Shown: piece by piece, positions 1 through 9,517 of the stretch
Position numbering within the stretch: position 1 is the stretch's first letter
Layout: each line of letters opens with the position of its first letter
Assembly (NCBI GenBank): GCA_020628545.1
Contig: JAHDEX010000019.1
Coordinates: 1-37,624, forward strand
Direction of reading: 5' to 3'
DNA from: Paracoccaceae bacterium
GTDB lineage: Bacteria; Pseudomonadota; Alphaproteobacteria; Rhodobacterales; Rhodobacteraceae
Length of the DNA stretch: 37,624 bases
Made by a program: the position numbers and the translations under genes
The notes under the pieces: model-generated
The model's database searches: none
What the model was told of the DNA's origin: nothing
Seen by the model: the letters and a program-made list of their open reading frames with translations, nothing else

Positions 1-797
1 GCAAGGTGCTGTGGATGGGACAGAACCTGACAGGGCTTGGTCGCCCGCAGATGGCACCACATCGCAAGAATTTGCAGATTGTGTTCCAGGACCCTCTGGC
101 AAGTTTGAACCCTCGCATGACGATTGCGGCGTCGATTGCAGAGCCGTTGTTAACTTTCCAGCCATCCTTGTCCGCGAAAGAGCGGACCGCGAAGGTTGCG
201 GAGATGATGGAGCGCGTTGGCCTCGATCAGCGTATGATCAACCGCTACCCGCATGAGCTTTCCGGGGGGCAAAACCAGAGGGTCGGTATCGCGCGGGCGA
301 TGATCAACAAGCCGGAATTGGTGGTCTGTGATGAGGCGGTGAGCGCGTTGGACGTTTCCATCCAGGCGCAGATTATCAAGCTGCTCAAAGATTTGCAGGC
401 CGACATGGGATTGTCGATGATGTTCATCAGCCATGACTTGTCGGTTGTGCGCGATATCTCTCACCGGATCATGGTGCTTTATTTGGGCCGCGTGGTTGAG
501 ATGGCGGACCGGGATGAGATCTATCAAAACCCGATCCACCCTTACACGCAGTCGCTGATCTCTGCCGTTCCGATCCCTGATCCGCGGATTGAGAAAACAC
601 GGCAGCGGATCAAACTGCCCGGGGAATTGCCGTCGCCGCTGGACCCGGGGGCAGGACTGCGCTTCTTGCCGTCAAAACGCCAGAGCGACCCGGGCTACCA
701 GCCGAAGCTGATGCAAGTGAAGCCCGGCCATTGGGTGGCCGAGCACGAGAGCTTCGAGGCGATTGTGCAGGCGGAAGAGCGCAGGTTGGCGGGGTAG
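1..797 (+). CDS. Peptide/nickel ABC transporter ATP-binding protein (OppF/DppF type), 5' end missing
   Basis: This is the C-terminal part of an ABC ATPase that powers oligopeptide or dipeptide import at the inner membrane. The reading frame is already open at base 3, and no Walker A loop is present, so the start lies left of the window. Visible in order are the Q-loop region (VFQDPLASLNPRMT), the signature (LSGGQNQRVGIARA), Walker B with its catalytic Glu region (LVVCDEAVSALD), the H-loop (FISHDLSVV) and the HPYTQSL start of the C-terminal oligopeptide extension. That extension ends in a Pro-rich tail which lacks the cysteine pattern (GCRF..RCP) common in OppD/OppF relatives. The usual partners (binding protein, permeases, OppD) must lie outside. 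The family is certain; the transported peptide class is not readable here. Confidence 0.93.
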   Translation, partial: KVLWMGQNLTGLGRPQMAPHRKNLQIVFQDPLASLNPRMTIAASIAEPLLTFQPSLSAKERTAKVAEMMERVGLDQRMINRYPHELSGGQNQRVGIARAMINKPELVVCDEAVSALDVSIQAQIIKLLKDLQADMGLSMMFISHDLSVVRDISHRIMVLYLGRVVEMADRDEIYQNPIHPYTQSLISAVPIPDPRIEKTRQRIKLPGELPSPLDPGAGLRFLPSKRQSDPGYQPKLMQVKPGHWVAEHESFEAIVQAEERRLAG

Positions 798-850
798 TTC
801 GTAGGCCGGGGCTAAGCTCGGCGCATGGGTGAGCCAGGGTGAACCCCGAC

Positions 851-1231
851 TTACTTCATCGAACTAATCCCAATCATGTTGCCCTCAGTGTCGATCACCA
901 GCGACACGAAGCCGAATTCTCCGATCGAGAACTTGGGGCGCACCACTTGCCCTCCGGCTTCCGCCACTCGGCCTTCTTCAACCGCGCAATCCTCTGCGTT
1001 GAAGTAGATCACCGTGCCGCCCGGTCCTGGCTTCCCGTGTGGCGTCTTTGACAGGGCACCACCCGCGCCGTAGTGCGTCATTTCCGTCGGGAAGGCCATC
1101 ATCTGCATCTCGCTTGTCGGATCGCCCATCTGTTCCAGTTTAGCTGCGAAGACCGTTTCGTAAAACTTTGTGGCCCGATCCATATCCTCAACGTAGATAT
1201 CAAACCAGCCGATTGCGTTCATCTTTGTCAT
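851..1231 (-). CDS. VOC family (glyoxalase/bleomycin-resistance fold) protein
   Basis: A small protein of 126 residues with the paired beta-alpha-beta-beta-beta layout of the vicinal oxygen chelate superfamily. The first module starts MTKMNAIGWFDIYVEDMDRA and the second includes GGTVIYFNAEDCAVEEG and ends in FVSLVIDTEGNMIGISSMK, as in the small single-domain members often annotated as glyoxalase-like. I chose the ATG at 1231 because AAGGGA lies 8 nt upstream; an ATG three codons later (1222) has GAGGA 10 nt upstream and is almost as good. The substrate is unknown, and lactoylglutathione lyase activity should not be assumed. The gene follows the AraC-type regulator on the same strand after a 68-bp gap, so the two may be co-transcribed and the regulator may control it. 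Confidence 0.82.
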   Translation of the reverse strand: MTKMNAIGWFDIYVEDMDRATKFYETVFAAKLEQMGDPTSEMQMMAFPTEMTHYGAGGALSKTPHGKPGPGGTVIYFNAEDCAVEEGRVAEAGGQVVRPKFSIGEFGFVSLVIDTEGNMIGISSMK

Positions 1232-1299
1232 TTCCTCAGTCCCTTGTTTGTCTTGATGAGAATGACCTACCAAGCCGCTTCGCCCCGGTATTGTAGATT

Positions 1300-2040
1300 T
1301 CAGACATGGAATTTTTTGGCGAATTTTCCGGGGGTGTACCCCGTCGCTTTCTTAAACGCGTGAATGAAATGGGATTGGTCGGCATAGGACAGCGACGGCT
1401 CGCCGAGAAGCGACTGCTGCAAGCGCAGGATCTTCAGAAAGTCGTGGGGGGTGAAGCCCGTCGTCTCCTTCAACACGCGCTGGAGTTGGCGCGATGAGAG
1501 GCCGGTGACCTCAGCCATGTCCGCGACCGAGTGGATATCCTCCATCTCGCGGAAGATGCGCTGCACCATCGGGTTGGGGATAAGCAGGCCGCGCGCCATC
1601 AGATCTTCAACCAAACCGTTCAAGACGTTTTGTTGCGCGGCAAAGGACATCCCGGCCAATGAACGGTTCACGGCACGCAGTGGCAAATCCCCATGATATG
1701 GGCGATCAACGATCCCGGGAACTATGGCCTCGCGCGGACCTTGCCACGTTCCGGGCAAGAAGCGGATGTTCACAAAATGGAATGCTTTGCCGAGACTTAA
1801 TTCCTTGGCCGACGCTTGCAGACGCGCGACACCTGTAATGTCGCGTTGCGTCTGGTTGAGGACGATATAGGTGCAAGCGTCGGGCAGCGCATGAAACCGA
1901 TAGTCGGACGCGAGCGGCTCAGAAGTGTAAAGCTCAAGGTAACGATGCACCATACCGCTCAGGTGATCCGGCGGCTCAGCCTCATTGAATACGACCAGTG
2001 CTGTATCCTTGGCGCGGCTGTTCCCTTTGGGGTGATACAT
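1300..2040 (-). CDS. AraC-family transcriptional regulator
   Basis: A 246-residue DNA-binding regulator. The C-terminal third (about residues 155-246) holds the double helix-turn-helix of the AraC/XylS family: SVADMAEVTGLSSRQLQRVL forms the first unit, and YADQSHFIHAFKKATGYTPGKF is the typical second recognition helix with its conserved GYTP.KF end. The N-terminal part (about 1-140) would be the effector-binding domain; I do not recognise its ligand class. The start ATG lies only 8 nt beyond the tamB stop and lacks a clear Shine-Dalgarno, which suggests translation coupled to tamB. The next gene downstream encodes a VOC protein. Family assignment is firm; the target genes and inducer are unknown. 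Confidence 0.88.
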   Translation of the reverse strand: MYHPKGNSRAKDTALVVFNEAEPPDHLSGMVHRYLELYTSEPLASDYRFHALPDACTYIVLNQTQRDITGVARLQASAKELSLGKAFHFVNIRFLPGTWQGPREAIVPGIVDRPYHGDLPLRAVNRSLAGMSFAAQQNVLNGLVEDLMARGLLIPNPMVQRIFREMEDIHSVADMAEVTGLSSRQLQRVLKETTGFTPHDFLKILRLQQSLLGEPSLSYADQSHFIHAFKKATGYTPGKFAKKFHV

Positions 2041-2048
2041 CAGCGCGA

Positions 2049-5000
2049 TCAGTAGTCCCGTTCGAAGAAAATGCCGAGCGTTGTCTCACCGTCTTGGTCG
2101 ACTGATCCCTTTGCGGTAATCTCATCCGTAATGTCGAGGTTGAGGTTGATCTCAGTCTCACCTTCGGCGTTGATCGTCACGTCAGTATAGACGTTCTCAG
2201 ACAGATAGGCGCCTGCACGCACGGCTGCGTTGCCCTCATCATCGGTTGTGACGTCAAAGTCGTCGAGGCCAAGCTCTTGGCGGAAACCATCAATGATCCC
2301 GCCGCCACCGCGCCCTGCCAATGTACCGACTGCTGCCGCCAGTTGCACGGCTTGGAACGGACTGATCTCTGACAGGTTGCGACCAAAGATTAGTTGAGCC
2401 AAGACCTCATCCTGCGGGTAATCCGGGGTGGAGCTGAAAGAGACTTCGGGCGCATCGGCAGGGCCTTCGACGATGATGCGCACAATTGTGCCTGTTGCGG
2501 CTTCCGTTTCAGCGATCAGGCGGATGTAGGGTGTGAAATCGCCCTGCAGAGTCACCGTGCCTTCCGTCAGCTCAAACCGCTGTTGTAAAATGTCGAGGCG
2601 TCCGCGGACGAGTGAGAATTGACCGGCCGGGATGATGTTTGCGGTGGTGCCGCGCAGCCGAAGCTCCCCACCCAATTCCGCATCCAGCCCGCGACCGCGT
2701 ATGAAGATGCGCGAGGGCGCCTCGATGATAATGCCAAGAGGGAATGCTGCACCGCCGCCTCCGCCGCTGCCGGAGCCCGAGGATGCGCCGCTGTCGACTT
2801 CCACCGCGCCCGCTCTGCGCAGGGTACGCTGAACGGCACCATCTTCGCCCACATGGATCACATCGGGTAGGTCGCCAAGTGATCCGACACCTGAAGAGGG
2901 AACCTGAATTTCAGTCTCACCCAGTGTCAGACGCCCCGCAATACGGGCACCGCCCGCCAGCGGACCAATGACCGTGATTTGCCCATCAATCGACGTTTCA
3001 TAAAGTGTCGGGTCCCGTAGAACCACGTCGTCCACGTCAACAGAGAGATCGGCTTGCAGTGGGGGGGACAGATTGACGGGGCCACTGACGGCGATTTGGC
3101 CACCCGTTTGCACGGCGCCGCCAATTTGAACCTGCGCGCGATTGTTCGAAAGCGAGACAGTTCCGGTAATATTCTCAAGCGCTTGCGACAATGTGGGGGC
3201 TGCGAGCCGCGCACCCTCTACGCGAACTTGGCCGGAAACGGAAGAAAGGGCAGGGGGACCATTGATCGCAAGATCGACATCAGCCGTGCCGCTTAATCGG
3301 CGTGGAGCCAGCGCCGCGTTAGCCAGTCCCAACGGCAAGACACCAGTCACGTCGATATCCAGCGCACCGCCGTTCGCGACTGTTCCGTCTGCCGCCATGG
3401 TGATCCCGCCCGGGCCCGTCCCGTCAATGTCCAGCCCGATGATGCCATTGGCCGCGACGCTTGCGGTGCCTTCAGCTGTGACAGGGCCGCTGAGTTGATC
3501 CGTGAAGATGCCGATGTCACGCAATCGGGCCGAGAATTGCCCCGCGCTATCGCCGGCATTTGTCGTATCAAGCCGGCCAGAAAGGCTCAGGTTGTTGGTC
3601 TGTGCGTTCAGGTCACTGATCTCAATGCCCGCCTCTGTGCGTTGCGCTGTCAGATTGGCGGACCCCAGTCCGCGCAACAAAAGATCAACGGTCTCATTAC
3701 CGATGCCGAGGTCTCGGGTCTCAAGATCAACATCAGCCGCAAAACGAGAGAGGTCGGGCAGAAGTCGACCGGCGACCGTGGCATTCACGCCACCGCTGAC
3801 TGGCTGACCAATAAGGTCGGCATATGCCGAGAGTTCGTTCAGCCGTGCTTGCACATCGCCGCTGATCTCCCGCGTGCCCGGGGCGATTTGCAGGTCGGCC
3901 GTTGCAGTCGCGCCCGGCGCCGTCAGATCGGACTGGATTGACCAGGCGCCGTCTGCTGCTTGCGTCGCGGTGCCGGTTGCCGTGGCTGGACCGGTGAGCC
4001 CATCGGTAATCAATCCCACGTCGCGCAGGAATGCATCATACGTCCCACTTCCTGCGCCATCATTGTCAGCAGATAGGGATGCGTCCAACCGGACCTCCGG
4101 CGTGCGAAGCCGCAGGTTCGGAACGGCGATGCCGTCGGGACCACGGCTGGCAGTGGCTTGCAGTGTTCCTGCTCCCGCCAGAAGGGGATCAGCCTGCGCT
4201 ATTCCGGTTGCGAGGTCACGGGTGGCCACATCGATTTGCAGATCAAAGCTGGACAAATCCGGTGTCAGGTCACCCACAACAGTTGCATCGACGCCGCCAG
4301 AGACAGGCTGTCCGATCAGGCTGGCATAGTCTGCCAGATCAGCCACCGCCGCTTGGATCGTGCCCGAAACCGCATTCGTTTCCGGCGCGATGGTGATGTC
4401 CACATCAGCATTCGCGCCGGAGGCGGTTGCTGTCACGTCGATGGCAGCCACACCATCCAAACCGCGCATGACGGTACCGGTTGCCGTCAGCGGCCCGCTC
4501 AGCTCTGCGCGGATGAGGCTCAAGTCGGCCAGGCGTCCGTCGAACGTCGCATTGACCGGTCCGTCAGTATCGTAAGTTGCGTCGGCGTCGAGGCGAAGCG
4601 ACGGGAGTCGCATCACAAGGTTTTCAACGGTGTAGGCAGTTTCGCTGCTGCGTGCGAGGTCCGCACTGATCGTCCCGGTCCCGCGCAGCAGGCCGTCCAC
4701 TTCGGGAATGTCGACCTCAAGATTGGTCGTGACGGCAGAGAACGCGCCATCAAACAGCAGCCCCTCCGTCTGGACCGTTCCCGTCAATGTTGCATTGGCC
4801 GCGCCATCAAGGTCGCGACCGGCAATTTCTGCAAAGGTGCTTAGGTCAATGATATTGGCACTGACATCGGTTGTGACGGCGAACCCGTCATCAAGCGGTG
4901 CTGCGTCGCCCTTCGCGGTGAAGTCCACATCCGGTGCGGTGCCGACGACATCAAACGTGGCGTTCCCATTCGCAAACTGCGTCGCGGTTCCGCGCAGTGA

Positions 5001-6833
5001 TGCGGGGCCGGAAAGCGATGGTTCCATGATCCCAACGTCGCGAATGTTTGCGTCAAACCGCGCCACGCTGCCGTCAGACGTCAGATCAGCGTTCGCCGAG
5101 ATCGTGGCTTCATCGGTTGCGATATCCAGACGTTCAAGGCGGGTGCCATCGGGGTCACGCACAAAGCGAATATCAATTGTCCCGTCTCCGGCCAGCAACG
5201 GATCGACTTGAGCGATATCGGCGCGCAGGTCGTTGGTCGTACCTGTAATGGTCACGTCATACTGATCGAGGACGGGATTGATGGTGCTAACGATCTCGGT
5301 TTCCGCACTCCCCCCCAACTCGCGCCCGGCCAGCGCTGAAAAGCGGCTGAGTGCGGCCACGGTCAGGTCAATCGTGCTGCTGATTTCTACACCTTCGCCC
5401 CGGGTATCAACCTCACCCACTACGTCGGCTTCCAGACCGGGACCGCGGAGTGAAATTTCTTCGATTTGCAGCGGCGCGCCCTCAAGGCGGGCAAGGCGAA
5501 TATTGCCGGTCACTTCATCACCGAAGGCCTCTGCCTGTCCGGGATCGTCAAGTTCGAGGCCCGTTGCGGCGAAACGCAAGTCTGCCGTCACTTCACCCAC
5601 CTCGGCGCCTTCGCCTGAGACGATGACACCACCGCCGGTCAGTTCAAGTTGATCGATTTGAAGTCCGGTGCGGTCGTAGCCGGTGATCTGAAAATCCGCA
5701 GTCCAATCATCTGAAACGGCGCGGTTGTAGGCGACATTCAGCGAGATGTCATCGACGCGGGTCTTTGGCCCTGCGACTGGCAAAAGGACCGGATCACCTG
5801 ATGGATCTCCGACCGTCCCGATCAGGTCAATCCGCTCCGGCCACCCTTCTGATCCGAAAACCGCATCGCCCGAAAGCCGCAACCTGCGGGCTGTCAGATC
5901 AAGCGTCGGCAAATCATAGGTACCGTCAGCGCGTTGGCGGCCTTCCGCGACCAGCGACACATCGGTCCCAAAGAAATCGTGGTAGGCGGGTTCGAGAAGG
6001 GGGGTCAGATCGCCCGAGATATTCAGCGCGAACCCATCTTCGCCCTCGGACGGCGCACGAGAAAACTGGCCCGTTATCCGATCCTGCCCATCGGTTGCCA
6101 GTGTCAGATCGGCACCAAAGGTATCAATAGGCCCTTCGCCCGCAATGGTCAGATCAATCGCGGGACGTTCGGGAATATCGAGCAAACGTGTCGCGATCCC
6201 GTCTGGGCCCTCACTGATGTCGAGGTTCAGGTCCAGCACTGTGGTGCTATTGCTATAGCTGCCTTCGATGACAAAGCGGCCTTCGGTGCCGCCCAACCGT
6301 GTCGCGGTTACATTTGCACTGCCTTCGCCACCCGCAAGCTGTGCGGTGCCAGCGAGACTGATGGACACTGGTTCGCCCAGAAAGCTTTCACCCAGAGCGA
6401 TCTCGTCAATCTGCAACTCTCCGAGGGAGATGCTGACTGGCAACTCCGGGAGGGAAAAGGGTTGTGATTCCGCGGATGGTGCGCTTTCGCCGCTGCCGTC
6501 GTTGATGGGCGCGCGGGCGACGGTGATCTTGCTAGCGCTCAACTCACTCACTTCAACGCGGCCGCGGAGCAGGGCGCTACGGTTCCAGTCCAGCACCGCA
6601 TCTTCGAGCGTTAGCCAAACACCTTCTTCGTCAGCAATCGTCAATCTTTCAAGCGTGGCTTCAGAACTGAGCGCGCCACGAAAACCGGAGATTGAGACTT
6701 GGCGGCTGACACCAGACAGATTGTCTTCGATTAACTCGGTGAGGTAGCCTTTATCTTCTTCCTCTTGCGCGGTTTGCCCGATGGCCAAATTTGGAAGGGC
6801 CAAGATCGGAAGAATGTAGATTAGCTTTTTCAA
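2049..6833 (-). CDS. tamB: Translocation and assembly module protein TamB
   Basis: A very large (1594 aa) protein with an N-terminal signal or anchor helix (MKKLIYILPILALPNLAIG) and an almost entirely beta-strand body, as expected for the AsmA/TamB group that spans the periplasm as a hydrophobic groove. It works with TamA in inserting outer-membrane proteins and probably in phospholipid transfer. The last 350 or so residues match the conserved TamB C-terminal (DUF490) domain, ending in GIFFERDY. A Gly/Ser linker (GSGSGGGGG, about 2745-2795) precedes it. Residues 498-1168 form four tandem repeats of about 168 residues. E. coli TamB is about 1259 aa, so the length fits these extra repeats. The start is a TTG overlapping the tamA stop (TTGA), with an AGG run just upstream. 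Function is inferred from family and from the tamA neighbour. Confidence 0.93.
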   Translation of the reverse strand: MKKLIYILPILALPNLAIGQTAQEEEDKGYLTELIEDNLSGVSRQVSISGFRGALSSEATLERLTIADEEGVWLTLEDAVLDWNRSALLRGRVEVSELSASKITVARAPINDGSGESAPSAESQPFSLPELPVSISLGELQIDEIALGESFLGEPVSISLAGTAQLAGGEGSANVTATRLGGTEGRFVIEGSYSNSTTVLDLNLDISEGPDGIATRLLDIPERPAIDLTIAGEGPIDTFGADLTLATDGQDRITGQFSRAPSEGEDGFALNISGDLTPLLEPAYHDFFGTDVSLVAEGRQRADGTYDLPTLDLTARRLRLSGDAVFGSEGWPERIDLIGTVGDPSGDPVLLPVAGPKTRVDDISLNVAYNRAVSDDWTADFQITGYDRTGLQIDQLELTGGGVIVSGEGAEVGEVTADLRFAATGLELDDPGQAEAFGDEVTGNIRLARLEGAPLQIEEISLRGPGLEADVVGEVDTRGEGVEISSTIDLTVAALSRFSALAGRELGGSAETEIVSTINPVLDQYDVTITGTTNDLRADIAQVDPLLAGDGTIDIRFVRDPDGTRLERLDIATDEATISANADLTSDGSVARFDANIRDVGIMEPSLSGPASLRGTATQFANGNATFDVVGTAPDVDFTAKGDAAPLDDGFAVTTDVSANIIDLSTFAEIAGRDLDGAANATLTGTVQTEGLLFDGAFSAVTTNLEVDIPEVDGLLRGTGTISADLARSSETAYTVENLVMRLPSLRLDADATYDTDGPVNATFDGRLADLSLIRAELSGPLTATGTVMRGLDGVAAIDVTATASGANADVDITIAPETNAVSGTIQAAVADLADYASLIGQPVSGGVDATVVGDLTPDLSSFDLQIDVATRDLATGIAQADPLLAGAGTLQATASRGPDGIAVPNLRLRTPEVRLDASLSADNDGAGSGTYDAFLRDVGLITDGLTGPATATGTATQAADGAWSIQSDLTAPGATATADLQIAPGTREISGDVQARLNELSAYADLIGQPVSGGVNATVAGRLLPDLSRFAADVDLETRDLGIGNETVDLLLRGLGSANLTAQRTEAGIEISDLNAQTNNLSLSGRLDTTNAGDSAGQFSARLRDIGIFTDQLSGPVTAEGTASVAANGIIGLDIDGTGPGGITMAADGTVANGGALDIDVTGVLPLGLANAALAPRRLSGTADVDLAINGPPALSSVSGQVRVEGARLAAPTLSQALENITGTVSLSNNRAQVQIGGAVQTGGQIAVSGPVNLSPPLQADLSVDVDDVVLRDPTLYETSIDGQITVIGPLAGGARIAGRLTLGETEIQVPSSGVGSLGDLPDVIHVGEDGAVQRTLRRAGAVEVDSGASSGSGSGGGGGAAFPLGIIIEAPSRIFIRGRGLDAELGGELRLRGTTANIIPAGQFSLVRGRLDILQQRFELTEGTVTLQGDFTPYIRLIAETEAATGTIVRIIVEGPADAPEVSFSSTPDYPQDEVLAQLIFGRNLSEISPFQAVQLAAAVGTLAGRGGGGIIDGFRQELGLDDFDVTTDDEGNAAVRAGAYLSENVYTDVTINAEGETEINLNLDITDEITAKGSVDQDGETTLGIFFERDY
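3330..5342 (-). repeat. tamB: Four tandem ~168-residue coding repeats inside tamB
   Basis: Residues 498-664, 665-833, 834-1001 and 1002-1168 of TamB align with one another over their whole length. Each unit opens with a segment like YA.LIGQPVSGGVDATV, then has a PLLAG.GT element near position 50, a DVGLITDGLTGPATATGTAT element near 103-122, and a closing strand-rich stretch. Units 3 and 4 are closest (shared DLIGQPVSGGV.ATV.G.L.PDLS.F). The units are 167-169 residues long, so the array grew by whole-unit duplication. Confidence 0.85.
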
Positions 6834-8623
6834 AACGCCTGTCCGATCCCGATGTAAAACTCAACGCGCTCACCCGCATTGTCGCCATTTGCCGGCGTTG
6901 CCACATCCAGCCTGATAGGTCCGATGCCCGTGTTGTAGCGAATGCCGAAGCCCGCACCTGAATGGAACTCTCCATCGCCAAAAGGGTTGCTGTCTTCCCC
7001 GACAAAACCGACGTCGTAAAAGCCGACCACACCAAAACTGTCGTTGATCTCGTATCGCGCCTCTAGTTGCGCCCCGGCAAAGGACAGGCCGCCACGGCGG
7101 ATCATCTCGCCATTTTCAAGCGTTTCGACCCCTAAGGAGTTGTAGGCCTGCCCACGCACCGTACCGCCGCCGCCTGAAAAGAACAGGAAATCGGCAGGCG
7201 CATTGTCGGCGCTTGCGCCAAAGACGCTTCCGATCTGGGCACGGCCTGCGATGGTCAAGCGATCGTCTTCACCGAAGCTGGCGTAGCCGCGCGAGTCGTT
7301 GAAGACCCGGACACCGTTTTCGGCCCCCTCAACACTGACGAATGGAACCAGTTCCAAGTCGATAAAGTAGCCGTTCTTGGCGTTTGCCGGATCATCACGG
7401 CGATCCAGCGTTGCCGAAAGCGGTGCCGTGACAAGCGTATAGTTTCGCGTGCCGGCTTCAGTCGTCTCGCGGCCCCGGATCAGACCGAGCCCGCCGGAGA
7501 CTTCCAGATCATCCCGCACCCGACGGTTCAGTGTGCCTTCGAGTTCGAAGACGTCCAGTTCGAAATCCGGCTCGTCAAGGCGACTGACGCTGACCGCAAA
7601 AAGAGCGTCCGTATCTGGGCCGTAAACAGCCGGAATCTTCAGGCTTGCCGCCAGATTGTAGTCAAGTCCTCCGGTTTCGCCACCGATGCCGGAGACTTCG
7701 CCTTCTACCCGAAACCGCTCAGCGCCGCCGAAGTAGTTGCGGTGCAGCCAAAAGCTCGACAATTGAAGGCCTTCGATGGATGACACCTCGACACCAAAAC
7801 CGAAGCGCCGGGGTTTTGCTTCGACAATTTGGGCGGTGATAGGGAGCGTATCATTCGGTCCGGCGTCTTCCGCCTCGATCAAGCTGACAGAGTTGAACGC
7901 ACCGGTATCGCGCAGACGGCGTTCCGCCCTGGCAATTTCGGCTGCGCTGTAGACGCTTCCCGTCGGCAAACCCGCAATCGCCAGGATGCGCGCGGTGCGA
8001 ACATCTTCGTTGCCGCGCACGGTCAGCGGACCAAAAGTCAGGCGGCGGCCCGGTTCGATGACGACATTTACATCAAGCGTTTCAGTTGCATGTTGCGCCA
8101 CGATGGATTGCTCGCCCGCCGTCGCCTTTGCAAATCCGAGGTCCCGCCAGGCAGTCACGGCGGTCCGCACGCTTGATCGGATGACCTCCGAGCGCGCAGG
8201 CTCACCGCTTGCGAATTCTTCAGGAAACTCGGTTCCTTCCGCGACGGGTCCGATGTTAGTCCGCCCGAATGTGAAGCGTGGTCCGGGGGTGACATTGATG
8301 GCGATGGTTTGTACGGAACCCGGCGCGTCTAACGGCGCGATATTCGATGCTTCGCGCCCGTTCACGAGGATCGACACCACACCGCCGTAGTAGCCATCGG
8401 CGTAAAGCGCTGTCAGAAATCTGCGGTAGTCAGCGCGCGCTGCTGCGACGTAGTCTTGCGCAGCCGGATCATCTTCGGGTGTGAGGCCCAGCGTCAATGA
8501 CGCATCACGCAGGACATCCGATAGCCGTTCATCCGCATCGCCGGTATCGAAAGAGATCTCTTGGGCAGGGGCCATTGTTGCGCAAAGCAGGGCTGCAAAT
8601 GTCGCCCAGCACCGAATTTTCAT
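6830..8623 (-). CDS. tamA: Outer-membrane translocation and assembly module protein TamA (BamA/Omp85 family)
   Basis: A 597-residue Omp85-family protein. It has a Sec signal peptide (MKIRCWATFAALLCATMAPAQ), three POTRA-type periplasmic modules over roughly residues 25-270 (for example RLTFGPLTVRGNEDVRTARI), and a C-terminal 16-strand-type surface-antigen barrel that ends in an aromatic residue (FYIGIGQAF), the usual barrel signature. The barrel includes RGQAYNSLGVE, matching the VRGY/VRGF loop-6 motif of Omp85 proteins. I placed the start at the ATG at 8623, because AAGGGG lies 9 nt upstream; a GTG two codons earlier is also open. It heads the operon with tamB, overlapping it by 4 nt. Together they form a cell-envelope-spanning complex for assembling outer-membrane proteins. 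Confidence 0.94.
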   Translation of the reverse strand: MKIRCWATFAALLCATMAPAQEISFDTGDADERLSDVLRDASLTLGLTPEDDPAAQDYVAAARADYRRFLTALYADGYYGGVVSILVNGREASNIAPLDAPGSVQTIAINVTPGPRFTFGRTNIGPVAEGTEFPEEFASGEPARSEVIRSSVRTAVTAWRDLGFAKATAGEQSIVAQHATETLDVNVVIEPGRRLTFGPLTVRGNEDVRTARILAIAGLPTGSVYSAAEIARAERRLRDTGAFNSVSLIEAEDAGPNDTLPITAQIVEAKPRRFGFGVEVSSIEGLQLSSFWLHRNYFGGAERFRVEGEVSGIGGETGGLDYNLAASLKIPAVYGPDTDALFAVSVSRLDEPDFELDVFELEGTLNRRVRDDLEVSGGLGLIRGRETTEAGTRNYTLVTAPLSATLDRRDDPANAKNGYFIDLELVPFVSVEGAENGVRVFNDSRGYASFGEDDRLTIAGRAQIGSVFGASADNAPADFLFFSGGGGTVRGQAYNSLGVETLENGEMIRRGGLSFAGAQLEARYEINDSFGVVGFYDVGFVGEDSNPFGDGEFHSGAGFGIRYNTGIGPIRLDVATPANGDNAGERVEFYIGIGQAF

Positions 8624-8746
8624 GCACACACCCCTTCACCCGTTTTGCGCATCTATGGCGCACTTGGGGCAAATTAGCGCTGTTGCCTGAAAATGAAAAC
8701 GCGACGCGCGATATAATTCTTGTGATCGGCGGGAATGGTCTGAGAA

Positions 8747-9517
8747 TTATTTTTGAAAAGGATCATCGGGATATATGACCTGCGCGAGGTAAAGCCCCTG
8801 CGGCGGGGACACCGGCCCGCACGCGGCGCGGTCTTTTGCGTCAAGTGCCTTTGCGACGTCGTCAGGGGCCCATGCTCCTGCGCCTACGCGCTCAAGCGTG
8901 CCAACAAAGCTGCGGACCTGATTGTGCAAGAAAGAACGGGCCCGGACGTCGAACTGGTATTCTGAACCGGTCGAGTGCTGAATTTCGGTGACATCCAAAC
9001 GGTCCAGCGTCTTCACCGGGCTATCTGCCTGACACTGGGTTGAGCGGAACGTGGTGAAATCGTGCTGCCCGAGCAGGTGTTTTGCACCGGCCTTCATGGC
9101 TTTTGCATCAAGCGCATGGTTGACGCGCCAGAACTGGCCTGCGCCAAAAGTCAGCGGCGCGCGGCGTGACAGGAGGCGGAACACGTAGTGGCGTTCGGTG
9201 GCCGAAAAACGCGCGTGAAAATCCTCGGACACGCGGGCGCAATCCACAATCGCAACCGGATCTGGTTTGAGGTGGAAATTCAAGGCTTCCGACAGACGGA
9301 ATGGGTCCCAGTCTTTCTGCAGATCGCAATGCGCCACCTGGCCCCATCCGTGCACACCTGCATCCGTTCGTCCGGCAGCAGCAATCGTGTGCTCACCTGG
9401 TTCGAGTTTTGACAATGCCGCCTCGATCGCGCCCTGCACAGAGGGATGATCGGCCTGACGCTGCCAACCCGCAAACGGCGATCCGTCGTATTCCACTTTG
9501 AGCGCATATCTTAGCAT
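8747..9517 (-). CDS. truA: tRNA pseudouridine(38-40) synthase TruA
   Basis: A 256-residue protein matching TruA throughout. It isomerises uridines 38, 39 and 40 in the anticodon arm of tRNAs. The N-terminal [19 protein letters not shown] and the catalytic motif [17 protein letters not shown] are visible; the nucleophilic aspartate is D52. The C-terminal half has [18 protein letters not shown], also typical. The start ATG at 9517 lacks an obvious ribosome-binding site, but the protein begins where family members begin. It is divergent from ycjX (97 bp apart) and lies 123 bp upstream of the tamA start on the same strand. Confidence 0.97.
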   Translation of the reverse strand: MLRYALKVEYDGSPFAGWQRQADHPSVQGAIEAALSKLEPGEHTIAAAGRTDAGVHGWGQVAHCDLQKDWDPFRLSEALNFHLKPDPVAIVDCARVSEDFHARFSATERHYVFRLLSRRAPLTFGAGQFWRVNHALDAKAMKAGAKHLLGQHDFTTFRSTQCQADSPVKTLDRLDVTEIQHSTGSEYQFDVRARSFLHNQVRSFVGTLERVGAGAWAPDDVAKALDAKDRAACGPVSPPQGLYLAQVIYPDDPFQK

